Shown here: positions 1 to 9,690 of the stretch, piece by piece
Numbering within the stretch: position 1 is the first letter of the stretch
Layout: every line of letters starts with the position of its first letter
Assembly: GCA_946401865.1 (NCBI GenBank)
Contig: CAMIVO010000005.1
Location: 1-57,357 of the forward strand
Direction: 5' to 3'
DNA from: an uncultured Clostridia bacterium
GTDB lineage: Bacteria; Bacillota; Clostridia; TANB77; CAG-508
DNA length: 57,357 nucleotides
Position numbers and translations under genes: made by a program
The notes under the pieces: generated by a model
Databases searched by the model: none
What the model was told of the DNA's origin: nothing
What the model saw: only the letters and a program-made list of their open reading frames with translations

Positions 1-77
1 CCTCGAAAATACAGGGGTGTAGATTAATTAAATATAAATTTAGTTTACACTACCAACAACAAAATAGGAGGATAATT

Positions 78-1112
78 ATGAAAAAAATGTATCAGGAATT
101 AGAAAAAAAATATGAAATAGGTGAAGATATAAAGGATTTATTAGACAAATTTTCTTCATTTGAAGATTTTTATGATTCTTATATAACGCATATTGAAAAT
201 CATATAATTGTAGGTCATAAAGAAAGAAGGATGATACAAAAATTAGTAAAAGGAATAATAAAAGAGGCAATTGATGTTGAAGGTAAATCTTTTAGAGGTT
301 ATGATTTATTATGGTATGATTTAAGAATGCTAAGAAAGTTCCCAAATGTACAGATTTTTTATTCTTCAGAGAAACTGAGAAAAGCTATTGAGGAATTATT
401 AGATGATACAGAAAAATTTGTATTAAAAGAAAAATATGGATTAGTAGATGGCGCAAAACCAAAGTCTTTAGAAGCAATTGCAAAAGAGGTAGGGCTAACA
501 AGGCAAACAATTAGAATGAGATTGGGTAAAATTAAAGAAAAACTATTTAAGTATTTTACGCAAATAAGCAATCAGGAGTTTATATGTATAATCCCTGATT
601 TTATAGATATTCTTGAAAATGAAGAGACAGAAAAAATAGAAAATATTATAAAAGATATTCGATTACAAAATGGAGATTTATCTGAAAATTTAAGACAATT
701 AAGAAAATTTGAAGAGGAAATCTGTTCAGAAAAAAGTAAAGAAATAGCCAAACTTAAAAAAATGGATGCTTTGAAAGTTAAAAATCTTGGTTTCTCGTCA
801 AGAACATATTATAGGTTAAGTAGTGCAGATATAACATTTTTATCTGATCTAGAAAAGTGGACACCAGAAAGATTATTGGAAATAAAAAATTTAGGAACAT
901 GTTCTTTTGATGAAATTGTTGAGAAAATGAGAGAACATGGAATACATTTTAAAGCTGAAAAATCAAAAGATGAATTAGAAGACGGTATTAAAATTACTAC
1001 AGCAGAAATTGGTAGAGAAACAAAGTGTGTTCCAACTGAAGCAAAACTAAAAGCAGCACAAGTTGAAATTAGCAAAAAAATACAAGATAATAAAAAAGGG
1101 GAAATTGTGTGA
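78..1112 (+). CDS. Sigma region 4-like HTH plus alpha-CTD-like DNA-binding protein
   Basis: The 344-residue protein looks like a transcription regulator assembled from parts of the polymerase machinery. Residues about 101-162 resemble sigma-70 region 4: an ELLDDTEKFVLKEKYGL helix, then SLEAIAKEVGLTRQTIRMRL as the helix-turn-helix. Residues about 228-292 resemble the helix-hairpin-helix of the RNA polymerase alpha C-terminal domain (core LLEIKNLGTCSFDEIVEKM). There is no region 2, so it is not a complete sigma factor. The first 100 residues are helical and unassigned, and the tail after 292 is charged. ATG is preceded by AGGAGG at 66-71. Its TGA overlaps the GTG start of the next gene (GTGA), so the two are probably translated together. 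Domain calls are by motif; the target is unknown. Confidence 0.8.
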   Translation: MKKMYQELEKKYEIGEDIKDLLDKFSSFEDFYDSYITHIENHIIVGHKERRMIQKLVKGIIKEAIDVEGKSFRGYDLLWYDLRMLRKFPNVQIFYSSEKLRKAIEELLDDTEKFVLKEKYGLVDGAKPKSLEAIAKEVGLTRQTIRMRLGKIKEKLFKYFTQISNQEFICIIPDFIDILENEETEKIENIIKDIRLQNGDLSENLRQLRKFEEEICSEKSKEIAKLKKMDALKVKNLGFSSRTYYRLSSADITFLSDLEKWTPERLLEIKNLGTCSFDEIVEKMREHGIHFKAEKSKDELEDGIKITTAEIGRETKCVPTEAKLKAAQVEISKKIQDNKKGEIV

Positions 1113-1546
1113 GGTTAACTAAAGAATATGCTATGGCATATAAGGAAGTCATTGAAATATTAAAATATGTACCAGATGAAGATGTTAAAAAAATTCCAGA
1201 AGAAAAATTGAAATTTTATAAAAATAATATGGATTATGAATATAATTATACATTAGATATGACAAAAAAATTTGAAGAACAGAAAATGTCAGACATAACT
1301 AAAGCAATACTTGCAAATATATTTAAAGATTATTGGGCGACTCCATATCAAAAAGAAAGAATAGAAGCAAAGGAAAAATATGATTTAGAAAAATTAGAAG
1401 AAGAAAAAAGAAAAAAATATAATCCAGATAATATATTCGAAAGACAAAAAGAAGAAAAAGTTTTTGAAAGTACAAATTTACCAAATCAAATAAAAAAAGA
1501 ACCATTTTGTAATAAATTAATTAGTTTTATAAAAAGGATTATTTAA
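1109..1546 (+). CDS. Small unknown protein, family shared with the gene at 50380
   Basis: This 145-residue charged protein of unknown function starts at GTG, inside the stop of the upstream gene, with AAAAGGGG at 1096-1101 as the ribosome binding site. Its first 90 residues align with the product of 50380-50889: both share AY.EVIEILK.V.DE, an (I/L)P.E.L stretch, an EY, a later TxAIL or TFAIL, and a (D/K)YW motif. Both then have a very charged Lys/Glu linker and end in a basic hydrophobic helix (here around KLISFIKRII). I do not recognise the family. The shared core and amphipathic end suggest a small adaptor or membrane-associating protein, which is inference only. Confidence 0.72.
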   Translation: MRLTKEYAMAYKEVIEILKYVPDEDVKKIPEEKLKFYKNNMDYEYNYTLDMTKKFEEQKMSDITKAILANIFKDYWATPYQKERIEAKEKYDLEKLEEEKRKKYNPDNIFERQKEEKVFESTNLPNQIKKEPFCNKLISFIKRII

Positions 1547-1580
1547 TAAAGTTAATTAATATAAATACCTATTTTACAAA

Positions 1581-1617
1581 ATAGCTAAAGATTCAAAATC
1601 TTTAGTTATTTTTTTTT
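1581..1617 (+). terminator. Rho-independent terminator after the first operon
   Basis: An inverted repeat around AGCTAAAGATT / AATCTTTAGTT with a three-base loop is followed by a long T run (1608-1617). It closes the two-gene unit that starts at 78. Confidence 0.85.
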
Positions 1618-1663
1618 ATTTAAAACATATAATTAAATCAAATAAGGAAAGGAAATAAAATTA

Positions 1664-2467
1664 ATGAATAAGGAATTTAAAACAATAGTATTAGGAGGAA
1701 TTCTAAGTTTAATATTAACATTAACAATTTTTACAGGAGTAAATCAAAATGAAATATTAACAAATGCAAATGTTGAAGTTAGTAATACCAAAATAGGTTG
1801 GGGAATAAAAAGAAATGATAATAATTTACAACCAGATTTAGGAAGTACAAATAAGTCTTTAATCGATAAATATAATGGAATTGCAATGGGAAATAATGAA
1901 GAAAAAGTTATATATTTAACCTTTGATTTAGGGTATGAAGCCGGATATACAAGTAAAATTTTAGACACTTTAAAAGAAAAAAATGTGCAAGGTACTTTTT
2001 TTATAACAGCTCATTATTTAAATACAGCATCTGATTTAGTTGAAAGAATGATAAATGAGGGGCATATTGTTGGCAACCATACAGTAAACCATAAAAGTAT
2101 GCCAGATTTGTCAGATGAGGAAATAAAAAATGAGCTAATGAAGCTAAATCAAGCAGTATATGAAAAATTTGGATATGAAATGAAGTATATGAGACCACCT
2201 AGAGGAGAATTTAGTGAAAGAACATTAAAGATAACAGAAAACTTAGGATTTAAAACAGTAATGTGGAGTTTTGCATATGTTGATTGGAATGAAGATAGTC
2301 AACCAAGCCATGAAGAAGCATTAAAGACTGTGACTTCAAATTTTCACAATGGTGAAATAATGCTACTTCATGCAACTTCTAAAACAAATTCGGAAATTAT
2401 GGGGCAAATTATAGATGAAGCCAGAAAGCAAGGGTATGAATTTAAAAGTCTAGATATGTACTTTTAA
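1664..2467 (+). CDS. pdaA: Polysaccharide deacetylase, PdaA-like (spore cortex)
   Basis: A 267-residue carbohydrate esterase family 4 protein with an N-terminal hydrophobic segment (about 8-26) that would export or anchor it. The NodB-type domain is visible: YLTFDLGY with the metal Asp at 88, VGNHTVNHKSM with His139 and His143, MRPPRGEFSERT, and MLLHATS near the C terminus. Length and the FDLGY variant fit the PdaA group, which deacetylates N-acetylmuramic acid on the way to muramic-delta-lactam in spore cortex. The sporulation genes yqfC and yqfD follow directly, which supports that role. A related peptidoglycan deacetylase of vegetative cells is the alternative. Confidence 0.88.
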   Translation: MNKEFKTIVLGGILSLILTLTIFTGVNQNEILTNANVEVSNTKIGWGIKRNDNNLQPDLGSTNKSLIDKYNGIAMGNNEEKVIYLTFDLGYEAGYTSKILDTLKEKNVQGTFFITAHYLNTASDLVERMINEGHIVGNHTVNHKSMPDLSDEEIKNELMKLNQAVYEKFGYEMKYMRPPRGEFSERTLKITENLGFKTVMWSFAYVDWNEDSQPSHEEALKTVTSNFHNGEIMLLHATSKTNSEIMGQIIDEARKQGYEFKSLDMYF

Positions 2468-2503
2468 AATTGTTAAAGAATTGTTATATTGGGAGATGAA
2501 AAA

Positions 2504-2767
2504 GTGAAAAAAATTAATAGATTATTGGAAATTCCAAAAGAAGTGTATTCTAACAGCCCAAATATCATTTTAACAGGTTTTGAAGAAATGATTATAGAAA
2601 ATAATAAAGGAATTTTAGAATATGAAGATTATTATGTTAGAATCAATACACATATTGGAATTGTAAATGTACATGGATTAAATTTAAAATTAGAAAAAAT
2701 GACAGAAGATAATTTAAAAATAATAGGAAAAATTGAAAAAATTGAATTAGAATCAACATCAGATTAA
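2504..2767 (+). CDS. yqfC: Sporulation protein YqfC
   Basis: A small protein of 87 residues matching the YqfC family: an LLEIPKEV start, then ILTGFEEMIIENNKGILEY and a HIGIVNVHGLNL-type C-terminal half. I chose GTG at 2504 because GGGAG at 2491-2495 sits eight bases upstream. A TTG five codons earlier (2489) would put the Shine-Dalgarno inside the gene. YqfC is conserved in endospore formers, directly upstream of yqfD, and is expressed in the mother cell during sporulation. Its biochemical role is not known. Confidence 0.9.
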   Translation: MKKINRLLEIPKEVYSNSPNIILTGFEEMIIENNKGILEYEDYYVRINTHIGIVNVHGLNLKLEKMTEDNLKIIGKIEKIELESTSD

Positions 2768-2800
2768 TGAATAGCTTGTAGAGAGGAATAGGAGAAAACA

Positions 2801-3980
2801 ATGCTGATAAAGCTACTTATACAAATAATTTTAGGTTATGTTAGAATTGAAGTAGAAGGTTATTATATAGAAAGATTTATTAATTTATGCACAAACAGAA
2901 AAATATTTACTTGGAATTTAAAAAGAGATAGTGGAGTTAAATTATTTTTAAATATTGGAATAAATGAGTTTAAAAAAATAAAAGATATTGCAAGAAGAAC
3001 TAGTTGCAAGATAAAAATTAAAGAAAAAAGAGGGATGCCTTTTTTATTATATAGATATAAAAAAAGAAAGATCTTTGCAATATTTTTATTAATTATATTA
3101 ATAATTTTGTTTATAAGTTCAAGATATATATGGAATATAGAAATATCATTTCAAGATAATCAAGTTGTAGAAAATATAGGAACAGATTTAGAAAAATTAG
3201 GATTAAAACCAGGAATTGCAAAAAATAAAATAGATACAGAAAAAATAATAAATGATATAAGATTAAATAGAAGCGATATCGCATGGATTCGGAATAGATA
3301 TTGAAGGAACAAATATAAAAATAAAAATAACAAAAGCAAAAGAAATACCTGAAATAATTAATAATACAGATTATTGTGACATTGTAGCTAAAAAGTCAGG
3401 TGTCATTTCTAAAATAACTGCTCAAAATGGAACAGCTATTGTAAATGTGGGAGATAGTGTAAATGTAGGAGATGTATTAATTAAGGGAATTATGGAAGGA
3501 AAATATACAGAACCTAGAAAAGTACATAGCTTAGGAAGTGTTGAAGCAGAAGTTATTTATGGAAAAACAAAAGAAATTAATTTTAAAGAAGAAATATATA
3601 AAGAAACAGGCAAAAAAGAAATTAAATATGAAGTTAATTATAAAAATAATAAGATAAAATTATATAAAAACAATTCAAAATTTAATGATTATAAAACAGA
3701 AAGTAATTGTAAAAAAATAAAAATATCTAAGAATTTTTATTTACCAATATCAATAACTAAAATAACAAATATTGAGCTAATTAAAAATACACAAAATCAT
3801 TCTTTAGATGAAGCAATTAATATTGCAACCAAAGAGTTATCAGAAGAATTAGAAAAAGAAATACCTAATTTAGAAAATATTGTAGATAAAAAAATAGAAA
3901 CTATACAAGGTAAAAATTCTGTAATAGTAACATTAAAATATATAATTAGAGAGGAAATTGGTGAGAACAAAAAAAATTAA
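2801..3980 (+). pseudogene. yqfD: Sporulation protein YqfD, broken by a single extra C
   Basis: Two adjacent reading frames together form one YqfD. The first runs from ATG 2801 and stops at 3304. The second continues the same protein in the +1 frame to TAA 3980. Removing one base, C3290, joins ...DIAWI to GIDIEGTNIKIKI without loss and gives about 392 residues, close to the usual length of the family. The N-terminal part has a transmembrane segment (FAIFLLIILIILFISSRY). The C-terminal part has the VGDSVNVGDVLIKGIM motif typical of the family. YqfD is a stage IV sporulation membrane protein in the mother cell. The joined sequence shows no other damage, so a sequencing error or a very recent mutation is more likely than old decay. 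Confidence 0.88.
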
Positions 3981-4013
3981 AAAAATAGTAATTTTTTATT
4001 GCTATTTTTTTTT
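3981..4013 (+). terminator. Terminator after yqfD
   Basis: AAAAATAGTAA pairs with TTGCTATTTTT (one G-U pair) around a seven-base loop and runs into a T tract. It separates the pdaA-yqfC-yqfD genes from the next unit. Confidence 0.7.
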
Positions 4014-4089
4014 ATTTGGTATAGAATGTAAATGGTAAAAGCTAAAAAAGTACTTCAGAAAAAACTAGTTAAGAAAGGAAGATGCGCAA

Positions 4090-5313
4090 ATGGAAGAAAC
4101 AAGTTTAAGAATTACGGGAGCTAATAAATCTTTTATTAACAAGATTTCAAACACTATTTCAAAAATATTAATTCCAACAAAAATTGGAATTAATGGAATG
4201 CTTATTTCTGTAAAAAGAAATTCCATGATAAAAGCCTTCGAGAATTTTAACTCAGTAGAAGAAAAAGATAATTTTGAAAAAAAGTACGAAGAAACATATA
4301 TAGCATATTTGGAGGCTTTAGATAAATATGTAATGGATTCAGTATATAAAAAAGTAAAGAATAATACTGCCTCAGACTTTGAAAAAGAAGCATTATCAAA
4401 ATATTATGGAGTTATTTCCCTAAAAGAAAACGAATATGTAGAATATAAATTTAGAAAACAGAAATTTTTATTAGAACTAGACTATCAAACAGTAAAAAAT
4501 ACTTTAAAAGATAAAACAATAGAAAAATATAATAAATTTTATATAGACAAAATGGATTGGCTTTACAAAGGAATATTAAAAAATTATTCTATAAAACTTG
4601 CAGATACAACTTCAAAATATGATGCAACTAAAGAATGGATATATATTAAAATATTTAATACTTTAAAAGAATATATGCAAAATATTTTAATATTAAAATT
4701 AGAAATAGACAGTAAATCTGCAAATCCAAAATATAAAGAAATAAAACAAGATTATGAAGAATACGAAGCTTTTGAAGTTGGAAAATTAGATCAAAAAGAT
4801 ATGATAGAAAAAAATATGCTTTTATTAGGTTTAAGCAGAAAATTGTTTACACATAGTTTACCATTAACAGTTGCTGAACAATGCTATATGAAACTTCTTA
4901 ATGATGCAAGATGTTTAGTACAAGACACCAAGCTTTCTGTAAGAAGGGAAAAGGCATATAGTACACTTATAAACTTAATAGAGGACTATAATGTAAAACT
5001 ATTATCAACAAAGGTTTATTGGGAGAGCAATGAACAAAGAGAAGAATTTAAAAAATTCTGGTCAAAATTCCAAAAAGTACTTAAATATAAAGATATAGAT
5101 TTTATAGAATTTATAAAACAAAAAGAAATATTATTTATAAAAGATGAAATAAAGAAAGTTAAAAATGAAAAATTTGATTATTCTAGGTTAATAAAATATT
5201 ACAAGAGAAAATTAGTTGACTATGGAGCAATGAAGGAAATATGTGGCTATAAAACATATTCTAATTGTACTAGAGAGAAAAAGAATGAAAAAATAGGAGT
5301 ATATAGTGTTTAA
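4090..5313 (+). CDS. Unknown helical protein in the position usually held by phoH
   Basis: The 407-residue product is not recognised. It is strongly charged, predicted mostly helical from its Lys/Glu/Leu pattern, without a signal peptide, membrane segment, P-loop or obvious metal motif. It starts at ATG with AAAGGAAG at 4075-4082 and overlaps the GTG of ybeY by eight bases, so it is translationally coupled to that gene. In most Firmicutes the gene between yqfD and ybeY is phoH (sometimes with others), and nothing here resembles the PhoH ATPase. A role alongside YbeY in RNA metabolism is only a context guess. Confidence 0.72.
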   Translation: MEETSLRITGANKSFINKISNTISKILIPTKIGINGMLISVKRNSMIKAFENFNSVEEKDNFEKKYEETYIAYLEALDKYVMDSVYKKVKNNTASDFEKEALSKYYGVISLKENEYVEYKFRKQKFLLELDYQTVKNTLKDKTIEKYNKFYIDKMDWLYKGILKNYSIKLADTTSKYDATKEWIYIKIFNTLKEYMQNILILKLEIDSKSANPKYKEIKQDYEEYEAFEVGKLDQKDMIEKNMLLLGLSRKLFTHSLPLTVAEQCYMKLLNDARCLVQDTKLSVRREKAYSTLINLIEDYNVKLLSTKVYWESNEQREEFKKFWSKFQKVLKYKDIDFIEFIKQKEILFIKDEIKKVKNEKFDYSRLIKYYKRKLVDYGAMKEICGYKTYSNCTREKKNEKIGVYSV

Positions 5314-5779
5314 TATAGAGTATCTAGATGTAAAAGAAAAATCAGAATATGAAAGTATTATTTCTAAAGTTTTAGATAAATGTTTCGAAGTTGAACACTT
5401 ACCAAAAGATAAGCTTTTGGTAAGTGTTACTTTAACTAATCCAGAAAATATTAAAAATATTAATAATGAATACAGAAAAATTGACAAATCAACAGATGTG
5501 CTTTCATTTCCAATGTTTGAAAAAGAAGAAATAGAGAAAATGGTAAAATTACAAAATTGGGAATATACGGATATTTTAGGAGATATGGTTATTTCTATTG
5601 AGCAAGTTGAAAATCAAGCAAAAGATTTTGGTCATAGTTTTGAAAGAGAACTAAGTTATATGGTAGTTCATAGCTTTTATCATCTTATGGGATATGATCA
5701 TATAAAAGAAGAAGATAAAGAAAAAATGAGACCAAAAGAAGAGTATGTTCTAAATGAGCTTGGAATAACAAGAAAATAA
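5306..5779 (+). CDS. ybeY: Endoribonuclease YbeY
   Basis: A 157-residue UPF0054 protein. The zinc-binding signature is intact: VVHSFYHLMGYDH gives H-x3-H-x5-H. The upstream STDVLSFPMF segment is also typical. YbeY is a single-strand endoribonuclease acting in 16S rRNA 3' maturation and ribosome quality control. The start is GTG at 5306 with TAGGAG at 5294-5299, overlapping the end of the unknown gene before it. After TAA come about 30 bases and then a strong GC hairpin. Confidence 0.94.
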   Translation: MFNIEYLDVKEKSEYESIISKVLDKCFEVEHLPKDKLLVSVTLTNPENIKNINNEYRKIDKSTDVLSFPMFEKEEIEKMVKLQNWEYTDILGDMVISIEQVENQAKDFGHSFERELSYMVVHSFYHLMGYDHIKEEDKEKMRPKEEYVLNELGITRK

Positions 5780-5811
5780 GGGATATATAATTATAAATTT
5801 GTAAAAAAGCA

Positions 5812-5830
5812 GGGGCGAATTTATCGCCCC
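5812..5830. terminator. GC-rich hairpin between convergent genes
   Basis: GGGGCGA and TCGCCCC form a seven-pair stem with a five-base loop, between ybeY (plus strand) and the convergent gene ending at 5834. It has short A/T tracts on both sides, so it may stop transcription from either direction. Confidence 0.7.
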
Positions 5831-5833
5831 ATT

Positions 5834-6883
5834 TTATGTTTCAGCTTTTTTATTAAGTAATTGTTTAATTTTATTAAAAATCTCGCTAATTGAAAAGATT
5901 TTAACTACAGGAGCTGTTTCAGTTCCACCATTTTCCAATATGTTTGATTTATGTTCTAATTTATTCATCATTTCTGTTAGGTAATCATTAAAAAATGTAT
6001 AATTTTCGCTATGCCCAATATATTTATCAAATTTAGTTATTTTTCTTCTAAATTTTTCAAGTAATTCTAAGTTATTTATCTGTATAAATTCATATTCAAA
6101 AAATTTTTTAATAATTAAATTTTGTATATCAAAGAATGTTTTTTTAATAGTAGCTCGGCATTTTTCAACTTTTATTTGTGTTTTTTCAGAATTTTTATTG
6201 TTTAATTTAATTATTTTTTCTTCAAGTTTTAAGATTTTATCAAATGAGGTTATTATATAGTTATAAGTATTTTCAGAAGTATATTTTATAATTTCATTTT
6301 TAAATTCATCTGTTGAAAAATAAGTACTTTGAAATAGTTTTTCCTCACCAATAAAAAATACTAATTCATTTAGTAGAGCGCATTCTACAGGATAATATGA
6401 TGGACTTGGAGTATATAAATTAATATTATAGTATTTTTCAAAATCAGGTTCTATACCAATTATTTTAGAGGAGATATATTGTACACAAGCTTCATTTATA
6501 CCTGTTCCAACGACTTTATGTTTCGAATAATTTGCAAGGCCCATACGTTTTATATTATTATTTTCATCTTTTTGTTCTTGTAAAAAGTGTATACATTCAT
6601 GAATTGCAAATTCTTCTAAATCTTCATTTGCAATGTTAAAGTTAAAATATATTGAAGAATTTTTGTAGCAATAACTTGCCTCTTGCATTCCTTCTGGCAT
6701 TTGCGCTTTATACATATTTAGTGAAAATAATTTAGCAAACAATTCATTTGTGTTTAAATTAAAACTTGGGAATGTTGAAACAATCTTTTGAGAGATACTA
6801 TTCGTTATATTTAATACTGTATCTGTAGGTACTTTTTCTGTGACAATTATACCATCTTTTTGTAGTTGTTTTTCTATGTTCAT
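5834..6883 (-). CDS. Putative zinc metallopeptidase-like protein (HExxH)
   Basis: The 349-residue protein has no family I recognise by name. It carries HECIH at residues 95-99 in a helix (EEFAIHECIHFLQEQ), followed about 30 residues later by GINEACVQYISSK with Glu131. That is the HExxH...E arrangement of gluzincin-type metallopeptidases. The rest is helical, without a signal peptide. I use ATG at 6883, six codons inside the longest frame, because AAAGGAAA lies just upstream of it. It is a monocistronic gene on the minus strand between ybeY and the MITE. A peptidase is the natural reading, but substrate and activity are unknown. Confidence 0.7.
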   Translation of the reverse strand: MNIEKQLQKDGIIVTEKVPTDTVLNITNSISQKIVSTFPSFNLNTNELFAKLFSLNMYKAQMPEGMQEASYCYKNSSIYFNFNIANEDLEEFAIHECIHFLQEQKDENNNIKRMGLANYSKHKVVGTGINEACVQYISSKIIGIEPDFEKYYNINLYTPSPSYYPVECALLNELVFFIGEEKLFQSTYFSTDEFKNEIIKYTSENTYNYIITSFDKILKLEEKIIKLNNKNSEKTQIKVEKCRATIKKTFFDIQNLIIKKFFEYEFIQINNLELLEKFRRKITKFDKYIGHSENYTFFNDYLTEMMNKLEHKSNILENGGTETAPVVKIFSISEIFNKIKQLLNKKAET

Positions 6884-7000
6884 ATGAATGTTTCCTTTCA
6901 CAATTATTATACTATAAAATTATAACAATTGTGTTACTATAGTATTACATTTTCATGACAAAATTCTTAAAGTATATTTAAATATATAATTACTCTTTTT

Positions 7001-7246
7001 GTTACAATTCACGGTCAAATTACTAAAAGCCCGCACTAAGTTTATATATTTATTTTTAAAGTAAACTTGTGCGGGGACCACTTTCTTACAAAATGTTTTC
7101 AAATATGAGAATTTTTAGGAAGCTTGACTTCCGTTAAAAAAATTCCATATTTGATTACATTTTTGTTAGAAAGAAGGGATTTACGCATAAAAATAAATAT
7201 ATAAACTTTAGGCAGGGCTAATTTATAATAAACCGTGAATTGTAAC
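7001..7246. mobile_element. MITE with 15-bp terminal inverted repeats and 8-bp target duplication
   Basis: A 246-base non-coding element. It begins GTTACAATTCACGGT and ends with the exact reverse complement (7232-7246). CTCTTTTT occurs immediately outside both ends (6993-7000 and 7247-7254), a clean 8-bp target-site duplication. A 21-bp perfect inverted repeat follows inside (7038-7058 with 7188-7208), and the middle is also roughly palindromic (ATTTTTAGGAAGCTTGACTT region), so the whole element can fold into one long hairpin. A local stem around CCCGCAC / GTGCGGG lies at 7030-7075. It has no ORF, so it must have been moved by a transposase encoded elsewhere. Confidence 0.85.
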
Positions 7247-7260
7247 CTCTTTTTATATAA

Positions 7261-8247
7261 TTAAATCATTTTCTCCATAATTTGTATTGCATTTGTAGCA
7301 GCTCCTTTACGAATATTGTCTGCAACACACCAGAAATTAAGAGTATTAGCTTGACTGTAATCACGTCTTAATCTTCCAACAAAAACTTCATCTCTTCCAT
7401 TTGCAACACTTGCAAGAGGGTAAATATTGTTTTCTGGATCATCATATAAAATAATACCTTCAGAATTTTTTAAAATACTTTTTACTTCTTCTAAATCAAA
7501 ATCATTTTCAAATTCCACATTTATAGATTCACCATGGCAATTTTCTACAGGAACTCTAACAGTTGTTGCAGTAATTCTTATACTAGAGTCTCCTAAGATT
7601 TTTTTAGTTTCATCTATCATTTTATGTTCTTCTTTTGTATAACCATCTTCCATAAAAACATCAATGTGAGGTAAGCAGTTATTATGTATTGGATGAGGAA
7701 ATTTTTTTAAATCCTGATAACTTGCATTTGAAAGCAAATCTTCTAGGCCATTTTTTCCTGCTCCAGAAACTGCTTGATAAGTAGAATATACAATTCTTTT
7801 AATTCTATATCTGTCATGTAGAGGTTTTAAAGGAACAACAGCCTGAATTGTTGAACAATTTGGGTTGGCAATTATTCCTGTATTTTTTTGTATTTCTTTT
7901 GGATTTACCTCAGGAACTACCAAAGGAACATCTTCATGCATTCTCCAATAACTACTATTGTCTATTACAATACATCCTTTTGAAGCTGCAATTGGAGCAA
8001 ATTTTTTAGAGGTTTCTCCACCTGCAGAAAAAATCGCAAAATCAAAGCCTTCATCAAAAGAAGTTTCAGTTAATTCATTTGCAATGTATTCTTTTCCCAT
8101 AAAATTTATTTTTGTTCCAGCAGATTTTTTTGAACAGAATAATTTATATTCAAAGTTTGGTAAATTCCTTTCTTCTAAAACTTTTAAAGCTGTTCTTCCA
8201 ACTAAACCTGTGGCTCCTACAATTGCTAATTTATATTTCTTTTCCAT
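7261..8247 (-). CDS. asd: Aspartate-semialdehyde dehydrogenase
   Basis: A 328-residue enzyme that reduces aspartyl-4-phosphate to aspartate-semialdehyde with NADPH, the branch point to lysine/diaminopimelate, threonine and methionine. The N-terminal GATGLVG (11-17) binds the nucleotide. NPNCSTIQAV carries the catalytic Cys131. The NGRDEVFVGRLRRD segment near the C terminus is typical. It starts at ATG with AAAGGTG upstream. The gene has its own promoter, divergent from obg, and stands alone rather than in a dap operon. Confidence 0.96.
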   Translation of the reverse strand: MEKKYKLAIVGATGLVGRTALKVLEERNLPNFEYKLFCSKKSAGTKINFMGKEYIANELTETSFDEGFDFAIFSAGGETSKKFAPIAASKGCIVIDNSSYWRMHEDVPLVVPEVNPKEIQKNTGIIANPNCSTIQAVVPLKPLHDRYRIKRIVYSTYQAVSGAGKNGLEDLLSNASYQDLKKFPHPIHNNCLPHIDVFMEDGYTKEEHKMIDETKKILGDSSIRITATTVRVPVENCHGESINVEFENDFDLEEVKSILKNSEGIILYDDPENNIYPLASVANGRDEVFVGRLRRDYSQANTLNFWCVADNIRKGAATNAIQIMEKMI

Positions 8248-8273
8248 AAAATCACACCTTTCTAATTAATTAA

Positions 8274-8302
8274 ATTATATTCATGAAGATTTTTTTTGTC
8301 AA
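8274..8302 (-). promoter_or_regulatory. Sigma-A type promoter of asd
   Basis: On the minus strand TTGACA (8297-8302) and TATAAT (8274-8279) are separated by 17 bases, a perfect consensus, with the start codon 26 bases further on. Confidence 0.85.
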
Positions 8303-8316
8303 TAAAATTTTAAATA

Positions 8317-8345
8317 TTGACATCTTATGTAAAATTGGGTATACT
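8317..8345 (+). promoter_or_regulatory. Sigma-A type promoter of obg
   Basis: TTGACA (8317-8322), a 17-base spacer and TATACT (8340-8345) lie just upstream of the obg ribosome binding site, back to back with the asd promoter. Confidence 0.8.
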
Positions 8346-8347
8346 AA

Positions 8348-9643
<1,296 letters not shown>

Positions 9644-9690
9644 TGGGCTGAAAAATAATTATGTTATAGCATGAAGGGGAGAAAAGAAAA

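Noticed and set aside
3280-3300. Programmed frameshifting in yqfD (and in priA near 42790)
   Set aside because: Neither site has a slippery heptamer, an upstream Shine-Dalgarno-like stimulator or a clear downstream hairpin, and other Firmicutes encode both in one frame.
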